DNA of 64,000 nt from Macrotrachela quadricornifera (taxonomy: Eukaryota > Rotifera > Eurotatoria > Philodinida > Philodinidae), in contig JAJEKB010021853.1 in NCBI GenBank assembly GCA_022393335.1, positions 1 through 64,000 of the forward strand, read 5' to 3'. The position numbers and the translations under genes were made by a program. Under the pieces are notes generated by a model that saw only the letters and a list, made by a program, of their open reading frames with translations, ran no database searches and had not been told where the DNA came from. Shown here one piece after another: positions 22,218-32,594 of the stretch (position 1 is the first letter of the stretch; each line of letters starts with the position of its first letter).

Positions 22218-23642
22218 ATGATTATGAGTAGTACGCTTTATCTCGTTGTTTTGCTTTGTATTATCAATTATCCCCTATGTTATTGTGTAACGACAACATT
22301 TCAAACAATTTGCAATTCCTCACAATTTCATTATCTGGAAAATTTGATCGGTTCGATCCATACGTACGCTCCGATGAATGTCGAAATTGTTATCACTGAT
22401 TCTGGATTGACCATTGAACAAAGGCGATTATTATCACTTTATCGCAATGTACGAGTGGTTGCAGAGACTTTGATGAACATAACGAAAAACTACATACCTG
22501 TAACGTATGAACTCATTGACTATGAAAATGAGCGATTTATTAATCGATTAGAATTTCCACAGACGACGCTGGAAACATGGCCTTACATTGATCTGATTCG
22601 AAAACGACCAAGACTTGCCGTCGTCATTCCATTCATTCGTTCACAACTCTCATCCCTCATTTATCAAATGAACATGAGTAAGATCTATACACCATGTCGA
22701 TCGATGACATCAGTGGATCTGATTATCTATCATAATGAGCAAACAAACTCTTCTTTAAAAAACGTCATTCAACAACTTCTAAATCAAAATAACAAGATCA
22801 TTGCCAGATGCTTTAACCAAGTCAGAATTTTGGCTGCAAATTTAGTCGCATCAGATAATTCGTACTATCGTGGTAGTGCGATCATGTGGCGAAGTTTGAT
22901 CTATAATGATGATGATGGTGGAATATCACTTCGTTCTTTAGGATACACACATTTCTTCATTATGGAAGCAGATACTCAGCCTATTCGACTTTATTGGCTC
23001 GATAGAATTCGAGAGGAGATCATTGAAGGACGACAAAATAAATATTTGGCTACATCCTGGTGGATAGCAGGTTCGGTTTATCGAGGTACGATGGATGTTG
23101 GTGATGGTTATGCACATATCAATGGCAATGCTTTATATCATTTATCTTCGAATTTCATTGCTTTTGTTCGTTTCTTCTGGAAACTCTATATCCGAGATCT
23201 CCTGTTGGGGTACGATCATGCGATATATCATTTCCTAATTCATGACACGCGTCATCGAAAAATCTGGAAAACCGTTGCGCACAAATTTCGCTATTCCGAT
23301 TTTATTCAAAATTGTTGGTATACAGGCTGTGAAACAAACTATACGCAATTGGCTCTCGATCATCCTCAAACATATCTTGTACATGGTGCGCCACGTCAGT
23401 CAAGTATACACTCTGATACTCTAACAGTGTCAATAGTAGACGAGTCCATTATTTTTACATCGTATTCACCGATAATTCTACCACTAACTATATTTCTTTT
23501 CTTAGTCTGCTCGATCATTTGTTTAATTAGCATCAATCGTCGATACCGATATTATATCTGCACACCACTATTACGACTGTATTATCTATATTATTACAAA
23601 AGAAAAACTCGACGAACGATAAGACCTTATTTCCGCGAGTAA
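22218..23642 (+). CDS. Membrane-anchored glycosyltransferase-like protein (474 aa, single exon)
   Basis: Starts at the ATG at 22218, the first in frame, with a second ATG two codons later. Residues 5-24 form a hydrophobic signal peptide or anchor ending near CYC. Residues 28-95 resemble the opening of a small transferase fold: NLIGSIHTYAP, then IVITDSGLTIEQ, the ITDSGLT pattern seen in DUF1647-like proteins. A second nucleotide-sugar transferase-like core runs from residue 132 (RLAVVIPFI) through HFFIMEADTQPIRLYWLD (246-263), where EAD occupies the usual metal-binding D-x-D position. It continues through WWIAGSVYRG and HINGNALYHL (300-309). A single hydrophobic helix at about 418-438 is followed by a very basic, Tyr-rich tail, suggesting a luminal or extracellular enzyme with a short cytosolic tail. 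The exact sugar and acceptor are unknown. It is intact, unlike every transposon gene around it. Confidence 0.75.
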   Translation: MIMSSTLYLVVLLCIINYPLCYCVTTTFQTICNSSQFHYLENLIGSIHTYAPMNVEIVITDSGLTIEQRRLLSLYRNVRVVAETLMNITKNYIPVTYELIDYENERFINRLEFPQTTLETWPYIDLIRKRPRLAVVIPFIRSQLSSLIYQMNMSKIYTPCRSMTSVDLIIYHNEQTNSSLKNVIQQLLNQNNKIIARCFNQVRILAANLVASDNSYYRGSAIMWRSLIYNDDDGGISLRSLGYTHFFIMEADTQPIRLYWLDRIREEIIEGRQNKYLATSWWIAGSVYRGTMDVGDGYAHINGNALYHLSSNFIAFVRFFWKLYIRDLLLGYDHAIYHFLIHDTRHRKIWKTVAHKFRYSDFIQNCWYTGCETNYTQLALDHPQTYLVHGAPRQSSIHSDTLTVSIVDESIIFTSYSPIILPLTIFLFLVCSIICLISINRRYRYYICTPLLRLYYLYYYKRKTRRTIRPYFRE

Positions 23643-24174
23643 GTCCCTTCAGATTGATTAGTTATTTATACATTAACGACAATTTTTCATGTGACAGTCA
23701 GGAAATGAAGATTCACAACAAAGTACGAAGTTCCATGAGTAGTCTTTTTCATTTTGCAATAATTTTGAATATTCACAAAAACATACAAGCATCGATCTGG
23801 ATAATCTAGCGAGAAATCCTATCTAACTCTCAAGTGGGGTTCGGCTAAGGGATATATTCATAGTATAGGTTCTGATAAGCTATGAATATTCTGAGAAAGG
23901 ATTCAGGCTACTGGCTTATTGCTGCTGAGATATAGCATTTTCACGATTTTCTTTTAATATAAAGTTGTGGTCTTTTCTCAGGAACACGAGGAAAACTGAT
24001 TTTCAAAATTCGACTTAAACCTTGCACATAGATAGCACTCGAAGGGATTACTTTATTGCAAACGTTTCGAATCGCTTGTTTACTTCTCGTCTAAACCAGA
24101 ATATTAGGATCGATCGGTGTATATAAGCAATGTAAAAGTATACTTTTACCACAGCTGTGTCTTAGAATTCACGA
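23643..24174. other. Intergenic, downstream of the transferase gene
   Basis: AT-rich 3' flank up to the end of LINE copy B. No canonical poly-A signal, gene or repeat was recognised. Confidence 0.35.
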
Positions 24175-24189
24175 TTCATGATGTTTCAT

Positions 24190-24854
24190 AGGCTTATCGT
24201 CCGTTAAGGCCTACCACTGTGTAGATTAGTCTCTTCGATATTTGTCAGTCTCGCTCTAGATGGAACAAATCTTGTCCGCTGCGTACACATCAGTCTTTGA
24301 TGTCGTCCAATTATTCTCCACATGGACGTCCTCTTCCGAGTTTTCAATTTATTCTTGCGAATAGTGTGTCTTATCAGCTTATTATCGTCCATTCTACAGA
24401 TATGGACGAGTAATCTTAATTTTCTTTTCTTAATTGTGTCTACTATAGTTTCTACTTTCACTATCGTCTTTCTTATATTTCTGAGGCGTACAATAGTACC
24501 CTGAAGATACACATTGTTAAGATCTTGAGTCTGCTTTGTATTGTTAGTTTCTTGCCCGTGCATATGTGTTTCAAGGACGTCATTGCTCCAGTTGCTTTCT
24601 CTATTCTTCACCTGATTTCTTCCGAGCAGTTATTGTTCCATGTTATTAAGCTTTCTAAATACTTGACTTTATCAACATTTTCTATAACTTGTCCTGCTAT
24701 ACTTATTGCTTGCTCTATACTTTTTTCATTGAACCACATTGTCTTTGTACTGCCCGTGTAAAAGACTTATCCTGCTTGTTCTACGGCAATTCTGACTGCC
24801 TCAATTAGTTTTTGTATGAAGCTACAGTCTTTCTCTATTAAGTCTATATGATCC
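24190..24854 (-). pseudogene. LINE copy B, C-terminal part of the RT protein
   Basis: From the active-site side: HIDLIEKDC (about 24830-24850, where FADDIDL is expected), then GSTKTMWFNEKSIEQ, then VETIVDTIKKRK (about 24440) and HICRMDDNKLIRH (about 24380). These match copy A in order up to where copy A is truncated. The RMDDN box is common near the C-terminus of this LINE group. Frameshifts occur between about 24600 and 24780. Confidence 0.72.
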
Positions 24855-26504
24855 GTAAACCTCGGGTATTAGTAATTTATGCTAACTTTCCAAACACCAA
24901 ACTTTTCGAGATCTATCGAAACCAACCTCACTAACACCCACTTTGTGTGAACAATAGAAAAACTGTACCCTCAACAAATTGACACTTGCTATACTAACAC
25001 CCACAGACGCTCATTGTCTGTCTTTTGATCCAAATAAGTGCTGTCTCTAAATCACTTTTCTTAATAAACGTTTTCTTAGAAATATGGCAATAGACTAAAA
25101 GTACCAGAAGAATACTACTAATATCTAATGTAACCATACAATACGTCACTCTCACCCTCACCCTTAACATTCAATTAACTTGTCTGTGTGCAAATGAGGC
25201 AATTTGCGTAATGCACTTGTCGTGAAAACTCCATAAAATATGTAATAAAGACCTAAAAACTTGGCAAAATGACTGAAAATAAGGAATACATGACTAAAGT
25301 ATATAATAACATCTGTTCGAGTTTTATAGATATGTCTGTAGCATCTACCGTATATTGTCTACTACCATGAACAAGGTAGAAGTAACTTCATATCATTCAG
25401 CTTGAAATACTTGCTTATGTATTTTATTTCCAAAACATGTAAAAATATCCACCAATATCTAATAGAATCGTATTTATATCTGAATAATAAATGCGGAAAC
25501 CTCGAATTTAAATCTGAGAGTTATGTGTACTTCAAAAAGTAAGTAAGACGTATGAATCGTCCTATAATGTATCGACTAGAGCTCGCCGGGTACGAATCCA
25601 GATCCGGATCTGAAAATTTTAAGTTGATTTAGTCTAGGTACGTTCTAAGTCCGTAAATTACTATTGACCAAAAAAATATTCATTATGTATAATAATTCTT
25701 GCTTTGATTTTCTTTAGTTTTTGTTTATTTTCTTCAGAAAATTGTGAATTTATTTATGAATAAATTAGGATTTTGTATTTATTATAATGGTACCCATTAT
25801 GATGCTCTTTTACCTTTTCAAGATAATCCTCAACAGTTTGTACCACAGTTTGACTTCATTAACATAAGTTTATAATATAAAATATCATATGAAACAAGCT
25901 TTAACTAAAAAAACAAATTTTCAGTTATGCAAATTAATAAAGTCTTCAGAACTAACTCCTCCCCATGTCCTACGGAACAGAAACAGAGCATCCGTAGGGC
26001 GCTCAACGATAAAACTTTCTTAGACAGATTGATCAAAATCAATCTATCGTGAGCTTTACTTTTCAAGTACATAAAATTAAGGTTGGCTCTATGGAGAACA
26101 AACGAATGTGACACAGACACAACAATTAAGTTATATGACTTTTTCATGGTTTTTCTCACGTGTCATATTGAAGAAATATTAAGCGCAGCATATCTATCCC
26201 AATTATTTTGCATCAGTTTATAGCTCTTAACGACTTTAATCTCCTCTGAAAAAATTGATATTGGCAACATCGAAAACAAACAAATACCATACTGACACAT
26301 TCTGAAGATATATGGGTTTGTCAACACTGTCATACAGAGGAAATCTTGTGCGTAACCTATTTACCCCTATAACTTAACATCATTTTGCAGCCCATGAAAT
26401 TCACTATCTATTGGCATATGATAGTTGAAGTTTTGTTTTGATTATGATAAATCTTTTCTTTAAAGATAATTAGAAAAGGTCATTATTTATATAGAAAATC
26501 AGGA

Positions 26505-26715
26505 TATTTTTAACGTAACGGAGCAAATCCTTAACGGATCGCCATCTTCTTCGAACTCGATTGAGATATTTATGAGATCATTCCATGTACAAAATTTCAT
26601 GACAATTGCATGAGCCTTTCAAAAGCTATCGTGTAAACGGGCGGCCGAACGGACACACTGACCGATTCTAGAGTGTATGAGCTTTTTGAGTGCACGAAAA
26701 GAACTGTTTGAGTAA
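26505..26715 (-). repeat. Dispersed repeat R, partial copy inside the MULE
   Basis: On the minus strand it shows TCTAGAATCGGTCAGTGTG, CGTTTACACGATA and TCGAGTTCGAAGA in the same order as the fuller copy at 54552-54985. Truncated at its 3' side. Confidence 0.6.
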
Positions 26716-27539
26716 ACCAACTCACTTATCAAACTAGAAATTTTTATAGATATAAGTCAAACTGAAGTAGAATGCATTATTAGTTATTAGCACATGGTTT
26801 ATGTCACGACTAAACAGCAAAAAAGTAAAAATAACTGACGACAAATTGATTTTAATCGAACTCTTTAAAAACTATCTGTCTTGAGTAAATGCTCAGCATT
26901 GTGACCTTATCTCGTGAACGAATTGGCCATTTGAGCTATGAGACATCTCATTTGGACAGAAAACAGTTTAGTCTACAAATCCATTCTACTCAAATGAGTA
27001 AGTTTTGAGATAAAAGAAATGATAGAATTAAAAAAACTGAGGAAATTCGAAGCAATATTACACTGCGGGAGGTGGTATTTTGGATTTTTCTCAGCTGGTG
27101 TACGAGATCTAAGGCTTATTTTTCTATAAGGCATAGATCTCATCAAGACACATCTTTTGCCACTGAATTGTAAGAATAAAAAACCTGGGGAGCCAAGCTA
27201 GCATAAATGACACTGTAGTCGATCGTATTTAGTGATCATTGACTCAACTCCCACAGTAATATAATATCTTTAGAAATCACACAAATCGAGTTCAGATTTG
27301 TGCTCAGCTTAGAGAATTGGGTAGGTGGAGTTATTTAAGATGGATTTATGCTTATATCTAGTGAGATTATGGTCATGGGGAACCTCGTGGATTTATGATA
27401 AATATTTGATATACAGAGACATCAGTAGTTTCTTAATAATCCACCAATATAAATAGCTATCGAGTTCGGATTTTTTCCATTTTATAACTCTTATTAGTAG
27501 CGACAAAACCATGCACCTAGAACACCCCAAAATCACTAG

Positions 27540-27985
27540 ACACCTGAGACATATTTACGTACATTGGCCTGAAGATACAGATTTTGTGCGTTTTGGGACC
27601 TTGTTTAGGCAACTTTCACTTTAAAAACTACAATTTCATTCAAGAGTAATATCATATTTGGAATCAGCATCAAAAACTGAGCCGATTCATATATATTTTA
27701 AATAGTTCTGAGAAAAAAATTTTTTTTGATAAAATCCCTGTGCCATCCCCTTCAGGGATGGAATGGTGAATAATGACAATTTTTTCTACAACTCAACTAT
27801 TTCTTGACGACTCCTTCTCATCTTTGAACTCGACCGAGATATTGATGAGACAAAGCTGTGCAAAAACATTTCCGGTCAATCGCTCACATTTTTGAAGAGT
27901 TATCGAATAAATGGACGGCTGGACACAATGGCCGATTTTAGTAGTGTACTCACTTCTTGAGTACACAAAAAAGACTGATGATTAA
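27540..27985 (-). repeat. Dispersed repeat R, long copy inside the MULE
   Basis: Matches 54590-54985 in inverted orientation: a palindromic start (GTGTACTCAAGAAGTGAGTA), TCGGTCGAGTTCAAAGATGA, ATTGTCATTATTCACCA, the CCATCCCTGAAGGGG box, an A/T-rich run, and CAAACAAGGTCCCAAAACGCAC-like end. No coding frame. Confidence 0.65.
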
Positions 27986-28875
27986 GAAATCATTTAACAT
28001 TTTCAGTGGATAATGAGAATTGCTAATGAATATGATTCATTAACATAGCAAGTATAAATGGGATGTCAATAATGCATTACTGGATTTTGTTGAATTACTT
28101 TGCGCATTACTATTGATTTTGCAATATACTTGTGAATGAAACATCATATGAAGGTGATTTGAAACAAAAGTTTCTTCGTATTGTCAAGTAAGTTCAATAT
28201 ATTTGTGTATACCGCTGTATATCATTGGAATTTTATTCAGATATAAATACGATTCTATTAGATATTGGTGGATATTTTTACATGTTTTGGAAATAAAATA
28301 CATAAGCAAGTATTTCAAGCTGTATAATATGAAGTTACTTCTACCTTGTTCATGGTAGTAGACAATATACGGTAGATGCTACAGACATATCTATAAAACT
28401 CAAACAGACGTCATTATATACTTTAGTCATGTATTCCTGATTTTCCGTCATTTTGCCAAGTTTATAGGTCTTTATTACGTATTTTATGGAGTTTTCACGA
28501 CAAGTGCATTATGGAAATTGCCTCATGTGTACACAGACAAGTTAATTGAATGCTAAGGGTGAGGATGAGAGTGACGTATTGTATGGTTACATTAGATATT
28601 AGTAGTATTCTTCTGGTACTTTTAGTCTATTGCCATATTTCTAAAAAAAAGTTTATTAAGAAAAGTGATTTAGAGACAGCACTTATTTGGATCAAAAGAC
28701 AGACAATGAGCGTCTGTGAGTGTTAGTGTGACAAGTGTCAATTTGAGGATCTTTGCTGAGGGTACAGTTTTTCTATTGTTCACACAAAGTGGGTGTTAGT
28801 GAGGTTGATTTCGATAGATCTCGAAAAGTTCGGTGTTTGGAAAGTTAGCATAAATTACTAATACCCGCAAATCTC

Positions 28876-30565
28876 AGGTTATCTACTCGTATTGCATTGT
28901 TATTGATTCCACGATTGTTTTGTTTCGCATGGTTCATTACCCGTTTAGATATGCGACAAACAGTATTGGTGACAGAAGATTTCTTTGTTTGGTTCCAACA
29001 TCTGTGCAAAACTACTCCCTATGGATTTTCGCTATTCGTACTGCTCACTGGGCCTTTTCGTATATGTTTTGTAGTAATGTCCAAATTTTCTTCTATACTG
29101 TATGACCTTAGTACTGTCCGTATGATTTTATTTTTGATTACGTCGAACACTTTTTTGAAGTCTATGAAGTAGTTGCAGATCTACTCCCCTCGTCGTTTCA
29201 CCTTTTCCACTATTAGTCTGAGTATCAGAATTTGGTGTATTGTACTTCTGCCCTTCTTGAATCCTGCTTGTTCTTCCGAGAGGTACGGTTCTAATTGTTG
29301 CTTAAGCCTATTGAGCAGCACAATTAGCAGTACTTCTCCTATGTAGTTGATGAGTGAGATTGTTCGATAGTTCGCGCAATCGCTTAGATCTTCTTTCTTT
29401 GGTATCGGCACCACAATGGATCTGCCTCATTTTTCCGTGATAGTACCTTCATGCCATGCTTTATTGCATAGATTTTTATAGATTTGTCGTGCCACCTGTT
29501 TTCTTCCTACTTTCAACTTTTCTGCTGTGATTCTATCTGATTCCGGACTTTTGTTCTTTTCACCGTATGTATTGTCTCCTCTATCTTCGAGTGTAGGATG
29601 CCTTGTAGTACCTCAGTGTTCGTAAGTATGATTCGATGGAGGCCACTCACCATATTATCGCCTCCTCCTTGATCTTTGTATAGGCTGCTGCAGTATTTCA
29701 TGTAACGGTCGATGATTTCTTTCTGTGACTGCAGTATCTTGCCGTCTTGGTCTCGTATTACGTTTATTCGAGGCTTGAATTTTCTTCTTAACATTTTTAT
29801 TGAATTGTACGTCTGTCTAGTATTTCCAATAGCTAGACTCTTTCTGAATTCTACGCACTACTACTATATCCATTGTGCTTTATCATGCCTCGCTGTCTTT
29901 TTGACTTCCTTATAGAGGTCTTTATATTGCTGTGCTTTCTTGTTAGAACCGTTTTTAGTTTGTTTCAGTTTCCTTTTTTCATCTGCTTGTTTCAGTTTAT
30001 CTTCAGATATTCAATATTTCTTGGGTGTCCTTCTAGCAGGTATTGTTGCTTCTGCTGCTCCTTTGATAGCATCTTCTATTTTCTCGCGTGCTCGTCTATG
30101 CTGTGGGCCTGCTCAATTTTTTTCTGTATTTTCGGCTAGTACGTTTCTACACCACTACTTTACCCTCTCGACTTTTAGTTAGCTCATATCAGTTATTGGG
30201 CTTTGTTGTGCACCTTTTTGAGTCGCAACTTGATATTACACAGTACTAGCGAGCGGCCTGAGCAAACATCAGCGCTTTGGAATATTCTACAGTTGACAAC
30301 CAAAGATTTCCATCTTTGTCAGACGAGTATCAGGTCAATCATATCCTTGTGTACACCATCTGACGACGCCCAAGTCCATTTTTTCTATAATTTGTGCTCG
30401 AATCTTGTGTTACATATGTACATGTTATGCGTAGATGCGAACTCTAGCAGATACTCTTCTCTTTCGTTCCTGTTAACGTATCCGTATTTTCCCGTTACTC
30501 GTTTTCAGTCCCTATTATCGATACTCACTTTTGCATTCCAGTCGCCTGTTATAATGATTTCAAAA
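28876..30565 (-). pseudogene. LINE copy B, endonuclease C-part, linker and reverse transcriptase
   Basis: On the minus strand the order is: IIITGDWNAKVSIDN (the endonuclease Asp-Asn motif, about 30510-30550), a Lys-rich linker, then INVIRDQDGKILQSQKEII (about 29740). RT segments follow with MVPIPKKEDL and CANYRTISLINYIGEVLL (about 29340-29410), then EEQAGFKKGRSTIHQI (about 29260). The palm region toward 28890 is in broken frames. The Mutator-like element begins within the codons for the LRFADD active-site box. Stops and frameshifts at about 29510 and in the linker make it non-functional. Confidence 0.75.
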
Positions 30566-30984
30566 GTATAGCGCTTTCGTACGATCGAAAATTTTTGGGT
30601 AAAAATTTTGTTCATTTTGAAAACAAAAGGTGCAACTATAAAATAAGCGGTCTTATGTAAATTGTAAAGCTTTTCACGCTGCAAATTGTGGTACATTTTA
30701 TTTTCTAAGACAACGTGTTAAGTTACTGACGACTGAAATGCAAAGTGTAGTCGTTTGATCTGCGTCAACTGATAGTTAAGTTTTCAACAAAAACAGTTTC
30801 TATCAAAATTTTTTTATCATGTTATTAGTTGAAGAGTGATCAAATAGCATAGAAAAATAAAGCGTCGTTTTCTCTATCATCTAACATTAACGGAAAATTT
30901 CCTGAAGGTTCCTATAAGAAAATAAGATACCTCCGCCACTACTTTTGGGTACCCCTAAGTACTTTCCAAAAGTAAATAGTAAAT
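30566..30984 (-). repeat. Core repeat G insertion within LINE copy B
   Basis: Contains the core (GTAAAGCTTTTCACGCTGCA at 30664), then CAACAAAAACAGTTTCTATC, AAATAGCATAGAAAAATA and an end CCGCCACTACTTTTGGGTAC (about 30935). The same order occurs at 57728-58030 and 62676-62995. It splits the endonuclease domain: GDWNAKV lies on one side and GVGLLLSKKAKNAIIG on the other. Confidence 0.65.
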
Positions 30985-31257
30985 AATTATTTACTTTACT
31001 TTTGTGAAGTAAAAGGAAAGTGCCACCCCTACCAATGATTGCGTTTTTGGCTTTTTTACTTAGCAGTAGTCCTACACCCCTCATATGTCTGTTGTCTTCT
31101 TCTGACTACATGAAGTATCCATTTGATGTCTTGCCTTTGCCTATGCCTGTGTGGCGTCCTTATGCAACACCTATTGTATCGTGGCTGAATCTCTTCACTT
31201 CATTTCTTAACAACTCTGATTTTCTAGTTGTCCCTAATGTCTGAACGTTCCACATTC
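30985..31257 (-). pseudogene. LINE copy B, endonuclease N-terminal part
   Basis: On the minus strand RMWNVQTLGTTRKSELLRNE (from 31257) opens the domain. It is followed by two in-frame stops and MRGVGLLLSKKAKNAIIG (about 31084-31030). WNVRTL and GVG.LLSKKAK are typical openings of the endonuclease in this LINE group. The upstream side is cut by the palindromic MITE, beyond which the frame probably resumes (ANTLTG, about 31810-31830). Confidence 0.7.
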
Positions 31258-31259
31258 TA

Positions 31260-31808
31260 AAGGGTAAGCCAAAAGCCTTGATCGTTCACAGAAAAATTGT
31301 TCGTTCTTCCTTATAGTAGACCCAAAAATGCTCAAACTTTGGTATCTCATATGGTTGGCGATGGACCACTTTTGTATTTCACTTTTTCACCATTTAATAC
31401 GTTCTATTAGGAAAACAAATCATACCACAAGATGCAGCGTGAAAAGCTCTACAATCTGCACAACAAAGTGTATTCTAAATGTGTAACTTTTCTTGTCAAA
31501 AAAACCTAAACTATGCACGATTAATTTTTGCCATTGCAAAAAACTGATCGTGCATAGTTCAGGTTTTTTTGATAACAAAAGTTACACATTTAGAATACAC
31601 TTTGTTGTGCAGATTGTAGAGCTTTTCACGCTGCATCATGTGGTATATTTTGTTTTCCTAATAGAACGTATTAAATGGTGGAAAAGTAAAATACAAAAGT
31701 GATCCATCGCCAACCGTATGAGGTACCAAAGTTTGAACATTTTTGGGTCTACTATAAGGGAGAACGAACAATTTTTCTGTGAACGATCAAGGCTTTTGGT
31801 TTACCCTT
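31260..31808. mobile_element. Palindromic MITE with TA duplication, containing core repeat G
   Basis: Arms of ~270 bp (31260-31530 and 31540-31808) are almost perfect inverted copies. The ends are AAGGGTAAGCC and GGTTTACCCTT with TA on both sides (31258-31259 and 31809-31810). Each arm contains one copy of the AAGATGCAGCGTGAAAAGC core (31429 plus, 31614 minus). It interrupts LINE copy B at the start of the endonuclease. A transcript would fold into a hairpin of about 270 bp. Confidence 0.75.
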
Positions 31809-32214
31809 TACCTGTCAGTGTGTTCGCGACTATTTGTAGTTTCTGTGTGCTTCTTTTGTCATTTCTTATCCTTGTCAATTTTCCATCAGCCAATTTTCGA
31901 ATCTGGCGTGGTTAATTGACAGAGGACGCGGACCTGGTTAATCCAGGCGACGTCCGAGATCGTATGGGCTTTTACTATCTTCGCTCATGGTTGGTTTCTA
32001 CCGTTCTTTCTTTTTGCGAACACTGGCATCTGCATTCCTTTCTGCCCAAGGCTCCACTGTTTTTGGATCAGGCTGGCGGCCGGCACGAAATCTCACGGTG
32101 AGATGTTGTGGTTGGGTTCTCATATGTGTTGTGTCTTTATTCGCTATATTATCAGCTAGAGAGATCCGAGACCATTGAAGACGAGTGATTTGTTCAAGAT
32201 CATTACATGACTAA

Positions 32215-32290
32215 TGATACCGAGCTTTGAATTCCGTAACTAGTGATTACATGCCGAGTCTGTAACCACTCAGCCCGTTGCTCTTCGTAT
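32215..32290 (-). ncRNA. tRNA-like sequence (SINE head or tRNA pseudogene)
   Basis: The minus strand reads GGGCTGAGTGGTTACAGAC (A-box like, cf. TGGCTGAGTGGTTA), then about 30 bases, then GGAATTCAAAGCTCGG (B-box like, cf. GGTTCAAATCC). Spacing fits an internal RNA polymerase III promoter. A full cloverleaf does not close by eye, so a tRNA-derived SINE or a decayed tRNA is more likely than a working tRNA. Confidence 0.38.
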
Positions 32291-32594
32291 CTTCGGATAG
32301 CACCAATGAGAAGATCTGAAACTGTCACAGTAAATTATTCTCTTTGAGGGCTACCTATACGCAAAGCTTAAAGTCGAATTTCGAATATCAGTTTCCCTCA
32401 TGTTTCTGAGAATAGATCACGGTTTTATGTTAAAAGAAAACTGTAAAAATGCTTTATCTCTGCAGTGATAAGTTAGAAGTCTGAATTCTTTCTCAGGTTC
32501 TTCATAGCTTACTAGGATCTACAGTATGCACATACTTTCGACTCGAAATTGATTTGATAGTTGGAAAGGTTTCCTTATAAGATATGATTTAGTA

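Larger units (their letters stand above)
24864..28866. mobile_element. Mutator-like (MULE-type) element, 4.0 kb, ~630-bp inverted ends, 9-bp target duplication
   Basis: The left end (24864 to about 25488, starting GGGTATTAGTAATTTATGC) and the right end (about 28233-28866) are inverted copies over ~625-634 bp with few mismatches. The flanks are GTAAACCTC (24855-24863) and GCAAATCTC (28867-28875), a 9-base duplication matching at 7 of 9. The right copy is the same as the LINE sequence in copy A. Long inverted ends with 9-base duplications are the hallmark of Mutator-type elements. The 2.7 kb interior has no recognisable transposase, and the 84-codon frame at 25905-26159 shows no domain, so this copy is non-autonomous. 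Two copies of the dispersed R repeat lie inside it. Confidence 0.75.
24175..32200 (-). mobile_element. LINE family 2, copy B, split by three later insertions
   Basis: Read on the minus strand, the LINE starts in a GC-richer leader (about 31809-32200) and ends near 24175. It is interrupted by a palindromic MITE (31260-31808), a dispersed repeat (about 30566-30984) and a Mutator-like element (24864-28866). Removing these leaves roughly 3.05 kb, a plausible full length for an endonuclease-RT LINE. The same family appears at 8.0-9.6 kb. Confidence 0.8.

Noticed and set aside
25905..26159. 84-codon frame inside the Mutator-like element as a possible transposase piece
   Set aside because: No MULE transposase signature such as a DDE region or a zinc knuckle. 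Too short.
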